Assembly (NCBI GenBank): GCA_964633715.1
Contig: CAZWHQ010000009.1
Coordinates: 1 to 64,000 of the forward strand
Reading direction: 5' to 3'
From: JAUWVG01 sp964633715
Lineage (GTDB): Bacteria > Acidobacteriota > Aminicenantia > Aminicenantales > Aminicenantaceae
DNA: 64,000 bases
Shown here: one piece after another, positions 26,175 to 35,180 of the stretch
Layout: the number at the start of each line of letters is the position of its first letter
Numbering within the stretch: position 1 is the stretch's first letter
Program-made: the position numbers and the translations under genes
Notes under the pieces: model-generated
What the model was told of the DNA's origin: nothing
The model's input: only the letters and a program-made list of their open reading frames with translations
The model's database searches: none

Positions 26175-27062
26175 CTATTCCTGAATACCGGCCTTTTCCC
26201 TGATCAGGTTCACCAGATCAACGGCTCTCCTGTCGTTCTTTTCGGCCGCGTCGCGGATGACATCCGTTTTTTTCGCGTCGATACCTTCCTCTTTAAGAAT
26301 GGCCATCACTTTTTCAATCGGCACATTCAATTCAACAGCAATCTGTTCGATGGTTTTCCATCCTAATCCGCCGCCGCCCGCTCCCATACCTCTGCCCCCT
26401 GCATTTGAAACCTTGCTGTCAAGCTTCTGTTTGCCTTCCTCAGAAAGGCCGAAGCGAAGGAATTTATAGATTTGGGCAGGTGAGAGGTTATTTTTCTCAG
26501 CAATGTCCGCCACCTCAGCCCCAGGATCATCCACCTCAACACCCTTTGCCAGCAGGATATGGAGTGCTTCATCCAAAGGAATGTCCACCTGGCGCGTGAA
26601 TTCTTGCAGAGATAAAAGCTCGGCATGCGTTACAAACGGCTGGTTGTTGTTGTCCTCCCAGGAATTTTTCAGAGATTCCCCCAGATCCATGATCGAACTG
26701 AAAGGAGGGATGCTGGCGATGGTCAACCCTGTGATAAGCAGTGTGACCAGGACGGATATTGTCATCTCCGCTCTCATGCGCAGGCCGCTATGAACCTTTT
26801 TGTTGATATAGCTGAGGATGGGTTTCCAATTGAAGTAAATATGAAGGATGGCGAATATCAAAAAGACATATCCCAGAATGGTGTGAACCGCCCCCCAGCC
26901 GTGTTAGGTCAACCCCCAGATCTTCCAGTTGGTCCAGTTAGCCACCCGCCCGGGAGGCACAATGTAGAGGACGATCCCGGATATGGTTTCCAGAACAAAG
27001 GACAACAGCATCATCATGGCCGTGAAGGCACGAATTTTGAACTGTTTCTTTTTATCGGTCAT
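26175..27062 (-). pseudogene. DUF4405-domain membrane protein interrupted by an in-frame TAA
   Basis: On the minus strand an ATG at 27062 with a good GGAGG opens a frame that codes for MTDKKKQFKIRAFTAMMM... and a TM helix. It meets TAA at codon 53 (26904-26906) and then continues in the same frame to 26175. Ignoring the stop, the product would be about 295 residues: two DUF4405 TM helices with haem-type His residues (AVHTILGYVF, AILHIYFNW), a third TM helix, and two C-terminal repeats (AEVADIAEKNNLSPAQIY and TIEQIAVELNVPIEKVM). The residue before the stop is Thr and after it His (GLT-stop-HGW); homologues, from memory, tend to have Lys or similar there. No frameshift accompanies it. Either a fresh nonsense mutation or a base-calling error. 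Confidence 0.75.
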
Positions 27063-27154
27063 CTTTATCTCCTCCCTGCATTATAAGAGCTAGCTGCGTA
27101 TGTCTTCATGAAAACTGTTGAAGCGCTGGCGGCCTATTTTATGAATAAGTCAGG

Positions 27155-28636
27155 TTATAAAAAGTTGAGTGCTTGCTCGAGGTCTGCAATAATATCCTCT
27201 GGATCTTCGGCTCCCACACACAGTCTTATCATCTGGGCGGGGATATCGGCCTTATCACGGAATTCCTTTCCGGGTTGGAGATGAGTGGACAGTGCGGGAA
27301 GTGTGGCCATGCTTTTGATCCGGCCTAAGTCTCCCGCTCTGAAGATGAGCTTGAGATTATCAAATACTTTTCGGGCATTCTCAGGAGGGCCCTCTACGCG
27401 AAAGCACATGAGGTGGCCGTAGCGGTTAATTTTATTGCCTTGTCCATCATCCGAATCCACTAATTTCATGTACTTTTTTCCCAGATCATAGAGAGGGGAG
27501 CTTGGCAATCCTAGGTAATCGACTTGATAGATGCGTGGATGCTGCTCAAGAAATTCTGCTACCCTTTGGCAGCTTTGACTGAGCATGTCCATCCGCGAAC
27601 GAAGGGTTCGCAGGTCATTCAGAAACATAAAAGAATTCATGGGAGCTGCTGCCGGACCAGTGTCCCTAAAAGAAAGCCACTTAATGAATTCGGCAAAACT
27701 CTCTTTAAAAAAAGGATTGTCGTTTTTAAGTTTAGACACGATAGGTTTGCGGCTTATGATTGCCCCTCCTAGACCGAGTCCACTCGAGCCTATGGATTTT
27801 GTCAGGGAGTGGATAACAATATCTGCGTCATAGGCGATAGGGCGCATCAAAGCCGGGGTTGCACATGTCGCATCAATAATAAAAGGGATTTCCCATGAAT
27901 GAGCCAAATTTACAACGGCTTCGATGTCGCAGAAAGCCAACTGGGGATTGCTTGGGGCTTCGGTATAGAGAAAGCGCGTGTTGTCATCGATTTTTTCCTT
28001 CCACTCATCCAAGTCCGTCTGATTGACAACAAAACGTACGTCTATTCCCCTGTCCTGTTTCTGCCTGACCGTGAATTGTTGGAAAGTGCCTCCGTAGAGT
28101 TGAAGGGAAGAAACAAAATTAATTTCTTCAGGCCCTTTTTTTTGTTTGGCAAGAAAAGCGTCAGTGGCCAACTTGATAGCGGACATTCCGGAAGCCGTCA
28201 CAAGACACGAGGCCTCGCGGCCGGTCTGGTAGGCTTCGAGTAAGGAGAGAACCTGTTCCAAATACCAGACGGTAGGATTGGCATAACGTCCATAGCACCA
28301 AGAGGGGACTTTGTAGCGAAAAGCCCCTTCCCATTCATGGCTATCCTGGTAAGCCTGCGCGGCTCCCAGATAAAGGGGTTCGATCAATGCTCCCTGGTTG
28401 TAGTTTATAGCCTCTTCCACAGTATAGATGCCGTTTACAGCTATCGTGTCAAATTTGAATTTTTTAATCTGGGAAAGGACTTTCTTTTTTTGTTCTAAAG
28501 CCTCTTCTGCCGCTTGGACATATTCCTCGACTGAAGCATGCTTGCCGCGGATTGTAGGGAAGATACCCACAGGCATATCGCTTGACTCTTGAACATTCCT
28601 TTGATCACCTTGTCCGGATTTTTTCTTTTTGGCCAT
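27155..28636 (-). CDS. Cys/Met-metabolism-type PLP-dependent lyase/transferase
   Basis: A 493-residue PLP fold-type I enzyme of the MetB/MetC/MetY superfamily. The Schiff-base Lys is in VIHSLTKSIGSSG (about 278-290). The phosphate-binding TASGMSAI (about 163-170), the PLP-ring YRY-like segment GRYANPTVWYLEQ (about 136) and the Asp in IPFIIDATCATP (about 255) are in order. It is longer than the usual 380-430 because of an N-terminal Lys-rich extension of about 60 residues and small insertions. Candidate reactions are gamma-elimination/replacement on sulfur amino acids; the exact one cannot be decided. Single gene with GGAGG before ATG. Confidence 0.88.
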   Translation of the reverse strand: MAKKKKSGQGDQRNVQESSDMPVGIFPTIRGKHASVEEYVQAAEEALEQKKKVLSQIKKFKFDTIAVNGIYTVEEAINYNQGALIEPLYLGAAQAYQDSHEWEGAFRYKVPSWCYGRYANPTVWYLEQVLSLLEAYQTGREASCLVTASGMSAIKLATDAFLAKQKKGPEEINFVSSLQLYGGTFQQFTVRQKQDRGIDVRFVVNQTDLDEWKEKIDDNTRFLYTEAPSNPQLAFCDIEAVVNLAHSWEIPFIIDATCATPALMRPIAYDADIVIHSLTKSIGSSGLGLGGAIISRKPIVSKLKNDNPFFKESFAEFIKWLSFRDTGPAAAPMNSFMFLNDLRTLRSRMDMLSQSCQRVAEFLEQHPRIYQVDYLGLPSSPLYDLGKKYMKLVDSDDGQGNKINRYGHLMCFRVEGPPENARKVFDNLKLIFRAGDLGRIKSMATLPALSTHLQPGKEFRDKADIPAQMIRLCVGAEDPEDIIADLEQALNFL

Positions 28637-28724
28637 AAAACCTCCATTTTGCCTTAATTTTTGCTGTCGATTTTAGGTGGAAAATATAATTCAGGATAAA
28701 AAACATGTCAAGAATGGTTTGATA

Positions 28725-28798
28725 TCGGGGCGATGGGATTCGAACCCATGACCCCAGCGTCCCGAACGCTGTGCGCTACCAGGCTGCGCTACGCCCCG
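28725..28798 (-). tRNA. tRNA-Pro (CGG)
   Basis: A complete 74-nt cloverleaf on the minus strand. Acceptor CGGGGCG pairs with CGCCCCG, the anticodon arm is CAGCG-TTCGGGA-CGCTG (anticodon CGG), and the T arm ATGGG-TTCGAAT-CCCAT is standard. Discriminator A; the CCA end is not encoded. Confidence 0.95.
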
Positions 28799-28916
28799 AT
28801 AAGAAAAAATCATTATAGCGATTAATCCGTTGAGATGAAAGGTTTAAGTTGAGATGTGAACATTCTCATTTCCGTGAATTATGTTGGAGTCCTGTGGAAA
28901 TGGAATTGATCAGATA

Positions 28917-29903
28917 TTAGATGTGCAGTTCAAGAATGTCCTCATCTTGCAGCACATAATGCTTATTGACCTTCTGCCCTTGATATTTATCCGCATTCCA
29001 TATCCGCGCAAATTTCAGTTGCTTCGCAAAGTCCTTATGAATAGATTTGGCCATGTCCATGAGTGTGCTCCCCTTAGTAAAGACGAATGGCTCATTTTTA
29101 TCTGCCTTTTTGCCAGGAATTTTACTGTAAACACGGAGAATATCAAGAACTGAATAGAGTTTTTCTTTCAAAACTTCGAGATCAATTTTTTTGCTTGCAG
29201 AAACGGAAATTATATCTGAATCAAAATAGATGTCTTTAAAAATTTGAAAATTTTCTTCTGCGGCCGGCAAGTCGAATCTATTTCCAACGATAAGCGTTTT
29301 TTTTCTAAAAACATTCTCTGAAGAGTCTGTGCTGTGAGGAACAGAGGAAACGAGGATTTTTTTTTCACGGAGTTTATGAACAAGAATTTGATAATCTTCC
29401 AGAAGACTTTCACTCGATAAATCAAGGATGAGCAGGACGGCATCTGCAACTTTGACCATTTCTGCAAGCCAGGTCTCCATGTGATCTGCTGTTATTGGTG
29501 GTGTATCGATAAGTTGGATTTGAATGTTTTCATAATTCATCATGGCTGGAGATGGGGCATGTGTCGTAAACGGATAGTCTGCCACCTCTGGAGAGGCGTT
29601 TGTTAAGGAATTGATGAGACAAGATTTTCCCGAATTGGGTAATCCTATCAAGATAATCTGGCCAGCTCCTGCTTTTTCAATATAAAACGTGGGACCGTGT
29701 CTGGACACAGCGTGTTTTTTATCTGACTGCTGCTTAAGTTTTGCAATTTTTGTTTTGAGAAGAGCCTGCAGTTTCTCTGTCCCTTTGTGTTTGGGAACGA
29801 TGGAGAGAAGTTCTTCCAGAACAGCTCTTTTTTCTAAAGGAGTTTTAGCCGTTTTAAGTTTTTTTTCTGTTTCAAAGTATTGAGGCGGTACATTTGTCGG
29901 CAT
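28917..29903 (-). CDS. Obg/DRG-like GTPase with C-terminal TGS domain
   Basis: A 328-residue GTPase. An N-terminal helical region (about 1-65) precedes the G domain: G1 GLPNSGKSCLINSL (about 82-95), G2/switch I ADYPFTTHAP, G3 LIDTPPI, and G4 VGNRFDLP (degenerate NKxD). The last 60 residues (EPFVFTKGSTLMDMAKSIHK ... VLQDEDILELHI) form a TGS domain, as in DRG and OLA1 proteins. Related proteins act in ribosome-linked regulation; the exact partner is unknown. Its own promoter and a hairpin at the mRNA 5' end are visible. Confidence 0.9.
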   Translation of the reverse strand: MPTNVPPQYFETEKKLKTAKTPLEKRAVLEELLSIVPKHKGTEKLQALLKTKIAKLKQQSDKKHAVSRHGPTFYIEKAGAGQIILIGLPNSGKSCLINSLTNASPEVADYPFTTHAPSPAMMNYENIQIQLIDTPPITADHMETWLAEMVKVADAVLLILDLSSESLLEDYQILVHKLREKKILVSSVPHSTDSSENVFRKKTLIVGNRFDLPAAEENFQIFKDIYFDSDIISVSASKKIDLEVLKEKLYSVLDILRVYSKIPGKKADKNEPFVFTKGSTLMDMAKSIHKDFAKQLKFARIWNADKYQGQKVNKHYVLQDEDILELHI

Positions 29904-29911
29904 AATATCGT

Positions 29912-29959
29912 CTCACTTGTGTGAGTTTTTATTATATTCAAAGGAGACTTTCATTTCAA
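29912..29959 (-). promoter_or_regulatory. promoter plus 5'-end hairpin of the TGS-GTPase gene
   Basis: Minus-strand TTGAAA (29954-29959), 17-nt spacer, TATAAT (29931-29936). The predicted start point near 29924 coincides with a small perfect hairpin CTCAC-ACAA-GTGAG (29912-29925) at the extreme 5' end of the mRNA, upstream of ATG 29903. Read on the plus strand the same hairpin is followed by TTTTT and could act as a weak terminator. Confidence 0.55.
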
Positions 29960-30088
29960 AATATAATGTTTTGCGGACTTTTCTTAAAGTTATTGAGGGA
30001 TGAAGAAATTCAACGATTTTTCGATTTACAAAAGCAAGAAAAAATAGAGGATTCCATGGAAAAAAACTTTACAAAAATAGGCTTTTTT

Positions 30089-30117
30089 CTTTACTCTTTT
30101 CCCCATAAAATGTATAA
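30089..30117 (+). promoter_or_regulatory. candidate gyrB-gyrA promoter
   Basis: TTTACT (30089-30094), 17 nt, TATAAT (30112-30117). A second perfect TATAAT at 30165-30170 has no good -35. The rest of the 294-base gap before gyrB is AT-rich and holds no convincing gene. Confidence 0.4.
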
Positions 30118-30197
30118 TAATTTACAGAAAAAATGCCTACTGGATTAAAAGAATATTTCCCTTTTATAATCCTTCTTTTTTTACTAACTGTGAGAAA

Positions 30198-32582
30198 ATG
30201 ACTAACAAAAAATATACGGCTGAAAGTATAAAAGTACTCAAAGGATTGGAAGCTGTCCGGAAGCGTCCGGCAATGTATATCGGGAGTACCGGATCACAAG
30301 GTTTGCACCACTTGGTTTATGAAGTGGTGGATAACAGCATCGATGAAGCGATGGCCGGTTTTTGCACACAGGTTGAGGTATTTATCCATGTCGACTGCAG
30401 CATAACCGTGATTGATAATGGTCGTGGCATTCCTGTAGAGATGCATAAAAAAGAGAAAAAAACGGCTGCTGAAGTGGTTATGACAACTCTTCATGCAGGA
30501 GGTAAATTCGATGCCAAGTCCTACCAGGTTTCTGGAGGATTGCACGGTGTGGGCGTTTCTGTCGTTAATGCTCTCTCTGAAAGCCTCGATTTGGAGATCA
30601 AAAGGGATGGGGGTGTTTATACGCAGAGTTATGAAAGAGGGAAACCTGTCTCAAAATTGAAGAAGATCGGAACGACAAGAAAAACCGGTACAAAAATCAC
30701 ATTCAAACCTGATAGTGAAGTTTTTAAAGATACAGAATACAGCTTTGAGATCCTGAGCCAAAGACTGAGAGAGTTGTCCTTTCTCAACCGTGGATTGAAG
30801 ATCACTATTTCTGATGAACGGGTGGATAAATCCCGTGAATTTCATTACAAGGGAGGCATCAGTGAGTTTGTTCAATATTTGAACCAGAATAAAACACCGA
30901 TCAATCCCAAACCCATATATTTCGAGAGCAAAAAGAATGATATGGTTGTTGAAATGGCCCTTCAGTACAACACCACTTATTCAGAAACAATTTTTTCATT
31001 TGTCAATAATATCAATACCTCAGAAGGGGGGATGCATTTAAGTGGATTTAAGACAGCCCTGACCCGAACAATCAACACCTACGCGAACGCGAATAATTTG
31101 GCCAAAGATTTGAAACAAAATCCAAGTGGTGATGACACAAGGGAAGGATTGTGTGCAGTCCTGAGTCTTAAGCTTAAAAATCCCCAATTCGAGGGACAGA
31201 CCAAGACAAAGCTGGGAAACAGCGAGGTCAGAGGAATTGTTGAATCCATAGTGAATGAACAGTTGGCCATTTATTTCGAAGAAAATCCAGCTGTTGCCAA
31301 AAAGATTGTGACAAAAATTATTGATGCGGCTCGAGCCAGAGAAGCGGCGCGCAAAGCTCGAGAGCTAGCCAGGAGGAAAACTGTTCTGGAATCGACATCG
31401 CTACCCGGGAAGTTGGCTGACTGCCAGGAAAAAGATCCGGCTGAATGTGAAATTTACCTCGTCGAAGGGGACTCAGCAGGAGGATCAGCTAAGCAAGCCC
31501 GTGACCGGAGGTTTCAAGCCATTCTGCCCCTTAAGGGAAAAATTCTCAATGTGGAAAAAGCCCGGTTTGATAGGGTTCTTAAAAGCGAAGAGATAGGGAT
31601 CATTATCTCCGCCTTGGGATCAGGAGTCGAACAGGCGGATTTTAATCTGGAAAAGCTGCGCTACCATAGGATTATCCTCATGACGGATGCAGATGTGGAT
31701 GGCTCTCATATCCGGACGCTCCTCATGACGTTTTTTTACCGCCAGATGCCAAAATTGATTGAGGGTGGCCACCTCTATATTGCCCAACCACCTCTTTATA
31801 AGATCAGCAGAGGGAGATCATTCCAGTATATCAGGGATGAACGTTCTTATGAAAAATACATCAATAAAAAAATCTCGGAAGAATTTCAAGTTAAGATTAA
31901 GGGAAAAAAGGAACCTTTAAAAGGGGAACAGTTCAGAAAATTTTTCCAGAGAATTATAGCCAAAAAGAATTATATCCAAATTCTCGAGAGAAAGAATTTC
32001 CCGTTTTTTCTTATTGACATCCTGCTCAATAACGATGTGAGTGATATCGAATTCCTGAGAGACAAGAAAAAGATGGAGAACATCCAGAGCCTTCTCTCAG
32101 AAAGAGGGATCATCTCCACTCTGAATGAAGATGAGGAACATGGACTTTATGAACTGGTCGTTGATTATCAGATTAACGGAATGCGAATAACCTGCAAAAT
32201 CAATATTGATTTGGTTAAGTCAGTTGAGTACCGGAATCTTTATAAAATCCACCTCGATCTAATCGGACTCGATCCTCCTTACACTGTCCTCAGCAATGGT
32301 GATGCCGTAAAAATAGGCAATGAGGCCAAACTTCTCGACTATCTTTTTCAAAAAGGAAAGAAAGGGATTTCTATCCAAAGATACAAAGGACTGGGAGAAA
32401 TGGCGCCTCAACAGCTCTGGGAAACAACTATGGATCCCGAAGAACGGTATCTACTCCAAGTCTCCATCCAAGATGCGGTAGAGGCCGATAAAGTCTTTAC
32501 GGTTCTCATGGGTGATGATGTTGAACCGAGAAGAAAATTTATTGAAGACAATGCTCTAGATACCCAGAATTTAGATGTTTGA
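30198..32582 (+). CDS. gyrB: DNA gyrase subunit B
   Basis: A 794-residue type IIA topoisomerase ATPase subunit. GHKL motifs: VDNSIDEAMAG (Asn/Glu, about 45), DNGRGIPVEMH (about 75) and GGLHGVGVSVVNALS (about 115). TOPRIM: EGDSAGGSAKQ (about 425) and DADVDGSHIRTLL (about 499), then QRYKGLGEM near 722. Between the last two lies an insertion of about 170 residues like that in proteobacterial GyrB, explaining a length well above the common 640. gyrA follows 10 nt after the stop, so they form one operon. Introduces negative supercoils with GyrA. Confidence 0.97.
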   Translation: MTNKKYTAESIKVLKGLEAVRKRPAMYIGSTGSQGLHHLVYEVVDNSIDEAMAGFCTQVEVFIHVDCSITVIDNGRGIPVEMHKKEKKTAAEVVMTTLHAGGKFDAKSYQVSGGLHGVGVSVVNALSESLDLEIKRDGGVYTQSYERGKPVSKLKKIGTTRKTGTKITFKPDSEVFKDTEYSFEILSQRLRELSFLNRGLKITISDERVDKSREFHYKGGISEFVQYLNQNKTPINPKPIYFESKKNDMVVEMALQYNTTYSETIFSFVNNINTSEGGMHLSGFKTALTRTINTYANANNLAKDLKQNPSGDDTREGLCAVLSLKLKNPQFEGQTKTKLGNSEVRGIVESIVNEQLAIYFEENPAVAKKIVTKIIDAARAREAARKARELARRKTVLESTSLPGKLADCQEKDPAECEIYLVEGDSAGGSAKQARDRRFQAILPLKGKILNVEKARFDRVLKSEEIGIIISALGSGVEQADFNLEKLRYHRIILMTDADVDGSHIRTLLMTFFYRQMPKLIEGGHLYIAQPPLYKISRGRSFQYIRDERSYEKYINKKISEEFQVKIKGKKEPLKGEQFRKFFQRIIAKKNYIQILERKNFPFFLIDILLNNDVSDIEFLRDKKKMENIQSLLSERGIISTLNEDEEHGLYELVVDYQINGMRITCKINIDLVKSVEYRNLYKIHLDLIGLDPPYTVLSNGDAVKIGNEAKLLDYLFQKGKKGISIQRYKGLGEMAPQQLWETTMDPEERYLLQVSIQDAVEADKVFTVLMGDDVEPRRKFIEDNALDTQNLDV

Positions 32583-32592
32583 AGGAAGATAG

Positions 32593-35013
32593 ATGAGTAT
32601 AAAGACATCTGTGGTCAGCCTTGAAGAAGAAATGAAGGGTGCTTACCTGGATTACGCCATGAGTGTGATCATCGGACGTGCCATCCCTGATATTAAAGAC
32701 GGATTAAAACCCGTTCATCGCCGAACACTTTTTGCTATGCATGAAGCGGGCAACACTTGGAATCGGCCGTACAAAAAATCAGCCCGAATCGTTGGGGATG
32801 TTATTGGAAAATATCATCCCCATGGGGACACGGCTGTCTATGACACTATTGTTCGCATGGCTCAAGAGTTCAGCCTCCGTTTTCCATTGGTCGATGGTCA
32901 AGGTAATTTTGGATCCGTCGACGGGGATCCTCCAGCGGCCATGCGTTATACCGAAGTCAGAATGAAAAAGCTGACGCAAGAACTTCTGGCCGATCTGGAA
33001 AAAGACACGGTTAATTTTATTCCTAATTATGACGAAAGCCTCCAAATGCCGGAAGTTTTTCCGGCCAAGTTCCCAAATTTGCTTGTCAATGGGGGATCGG
33101 GAATTGCTGTGGGAATGGCGACCAATATTCCTCCTCATAACCTCGGAGAGGTCATCGATGGGACCATTCATCTTATCAAAAATCCGGATGCCACAGTTGA
33201 AAAAATCATGCAATTTGTTCCTGGACCAGATTTTCCAACAGGGGCGTATATTTTTGGTCGAGAAGGAATAAAAAGCGCATACAAGACAGGCAGGGGAACG
33301 ATTAAATTAAGAGCCCGTGCAATGATTGAAAGAGGTCGGAAAAATGAAAGGGATCGGATTGTCATCACGGAGATTCCCTACCAGGTGAATAAATCGAGAC
33401 TCCTTGAAAATATTGCCAATCTAGTCAACAGTAAAAAACTCGAAGGGATTGCCGATATCCGTGATGAGTCCGATCGTGAAGGAATGCGGGCTGTTATTGA
33501 GATCAAAAGAGGAGAACACCCTGAGGTTGTCCTCAATAACCTTTATAAACACACTCAGCTTCAGACATCTTTTGGGATTATTATGCTGGCTATAGTTGAC
33601 AAACAGCCAAAAGTTCTAAGTCTTTTGGATGCCATGCGCTATTTTGTGTCTCATCGTCAGGACGTTGTGAGACGCCGGACGAGATTCGAGCTGAAGAAGG
33701 CTGAGCAAAGAGCCCATATTTTAGAGGGTCTCACTATTGCACTGGATAATCTTGATAAGGTTATAAAATTGATAAGGGGTTCCCGGACGGTCGAAGAGGC
33801 AAGAAAAGGTTTGATTTTAAAATTCCATTTAACACAAATTCAAGCCCAGGCCATTTTAGATATGCAATTGCAGAAACTGACAGGCTTAGAAAGAGAAAAG
33901 ATTCAAAAAGAATATGCAGATTTACAAAAACGTATCAGAAAACTGAAGAAGATTTTGGGCAGCGATAAAATGATCCTCGATATCATTGTCGATGAGCTCA
34001 ATCAAGTTAAAGCTAACTACCAAGATAAAAGAAGATCAGAACTTGTCAAGGATGATATCAATGAGCTGGAATTGGAAGATTTGATTAAAGAGGAAGATGT
34101 CGCTGTGACTTATACATCTTCCGGATATATCAAACGGACATCACTGAGTTATTATAAATTTCAAAGTCGTGGTGGGAAAGGGAGAAGAGGAATCAGCATG
34201 AAGGCTGAAGATATTGTCCAGGACCTCTTTATCTGTTCCACACACAGCTATATGTTGTTCCTAACAAACAAGGGGCATCTGTACTGGCTTAAAGCTCTCT
34301 ACGTTCCTGATGTGGGAGTTGCCAGCAGGGGGAAATCTATAAAAAATCTTCTCGAACTGGGACCGGATGAAAAAGTCAGCGCTGTTGTGGCCGTGAAAGA
34401 ATTTTCTGATGACCGCTATATTGTCATGCTGTGCTCGGACGGACGGATTAAAAAGTCAAAATTGAGCGATTTTAAAAATATCCGGAAAGGTGGGATTATT
34501 GCCATCTCCCTGGGCAAAAAAACAGAACTCATCGAAGCAAAATTGACAGATGGAAAAAAAGATATCCTTATCGGCACAAAACTCGGGAAAGCCATCAGGT
34601 TCAATGAAAAAGATGTTCGACCTATGGGCCGTACGGCTGCTGGAGTTAGAGGGATCAATTTGGCTCCAAAAGATAAAATTATCGGAATGGTTATTGTTGG
34701 AGATGAAGAAGAGTTTGTATTTACGGCCAGCAGTATGGGCTTTGGAAAAAAGACCAAGGTCGGTCTCTATCCCAAACACAGAAGGGGAGGAAAAGGGGTT
34801 GTTAATCTTAAATTCAATAAGAGAATCGGGAATGCCATTGGAATGATCTCTATTGTCGATCAAGAAATTCTGTTGATAACCCAGGCGGGGAAAATTATAA
34901 GAATCAAGACGGAAAAAGTCCGACCCTTAGGTAGAGCCACTCAAGGAGTCAAGATCATCAATTTGGAGAAGGGAGATCACGTTGTTTCCCTAGCGATGGT
35001 CAAAATCAGCTGA
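32593..35013 (+). CDS. gyrA: DNA gyrase subunit A
   Basis: An 806-residue breakage-reunion subunit. The catalytic Tyr is in AAMRYTEVRM (about residue 121), and the quinolone-determining region reads HPHGDTAVYDTIVRMAQ with Thr at the E. coli Ser83 position. The C-terminal beta-pinwheel (about 495-806) contains the GyrA-box-like QSRGGKG (about 531), which wraps DNA and marks this as GyrA rather than ParC; the usual second residue Arg is Ser here. Complete. AAGGAAG lies just before the ATG. Confidence 0.97.
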   Translation: MSIKTSVVSLEEEMKGAYLDYAMSVIIGRAIPDIKDGLKPVHRRTLFAMHEAGNTWNRPYKKSARIVGDVIGKYHPHGDTAVYDTIVRMAQEFSLRFPLVDGQGNFGSVDGDPPAAMRYTEVRMKKLTQELLADLEKDTVNFIPNYDESLQMPEVFPAKFPNLLVNGGSGIAVGMATNIPPHNLGEVIDGTIHLIKNPDATVEKIMQFVPGPDFPTGAYIFGREGIKSAYKTGRGTIKLRARAMIERGRKNERDRIVITEIPYQVNKSRLLENIANLVNSKKLEGIADIRDESDREGMRAVIEIKRGEHPEVVLNNLYKHTQLQTSFGIIMLAIVDKQPKVLSLLDAMRYFVSHRQDVVRRRTRFELKKAEQRAHILEGLTIALDNLDKVIKLIRGSRTVEEARKGLILKFHLTQIQAQAILDMQLQKLTGLEREKIQKEYADLQKRIRKLKKILGSDKMILDIIVDELNQVKANYQDKRRSELVKDDINELELEDLIKEEDVAVTYTSSGYIKRTSLSYYKFQSRGGKGRRGISMKAEDIVQDLFICSTHSYMLFLTNKGHLYWLKALYVPDVGVASRGKSIKNLLELGPDEKVSAVVAVKEFSDDRYIVMLCSDGRIKKSKLSDFKNIRKGGIIAISLGKKTELIEAKLTDGKKDILIGTKLGKAIRFNEKDVRPMGRTAAGVRGINLAPKDKIIGMVIVGDEEEFVFTASSMGFGKKTKVGLYPKHRRGGKGVVNLKFNKRIGNAIGMISIVDQEILLITQAGKIIRIKTEKVRPLGRATQGVKIINLEKGDHVVSLAMVKIS

Positions 35014-35122
35014 TCCGAATCATTTATAAAATAAGCGATTCTTTCATACCTTCGACTTCGACTCATGGTGGAGCCATTTAAGCAAGTCCTCATCTGTTCC
35101 TATCGGGATTTTTCTGAAGTGC

Positions 35123-35152
35123 TTGACTTTCTGTTCTTGTCTTTTTTAAAAT
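35123..35152 (+). promoter_or_regulatory. promoter of the acyl-CoA synthetase gene
   Basis: TTGACT (35123-35128), 18-nt spacer, TAAAAT (35147-35152). The predicted start lies about 20 nt before the ATG at 35181, leaving room for the AAGGAGG ribosome site. Confidence 0.5.
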
Positions 35153-35180
35153 GAGGCCACTCTATTTGAAGGAGGATCCC

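Noticed and set aside
26625..27086. 153-codon plus-strand frame opposite the DUF4405 gene
   Set aside because: It is the antisense shadow of the broken DUF4405 gene; the minus strand has the recognisable TM helices and ribosome site.
29921..30148. 75-codon plus-strand frame before gyrB
   Set aside because: AT-rich low-complexity product, no ribosome site, overlaps the GTPase promoter and gyrB promoter region.
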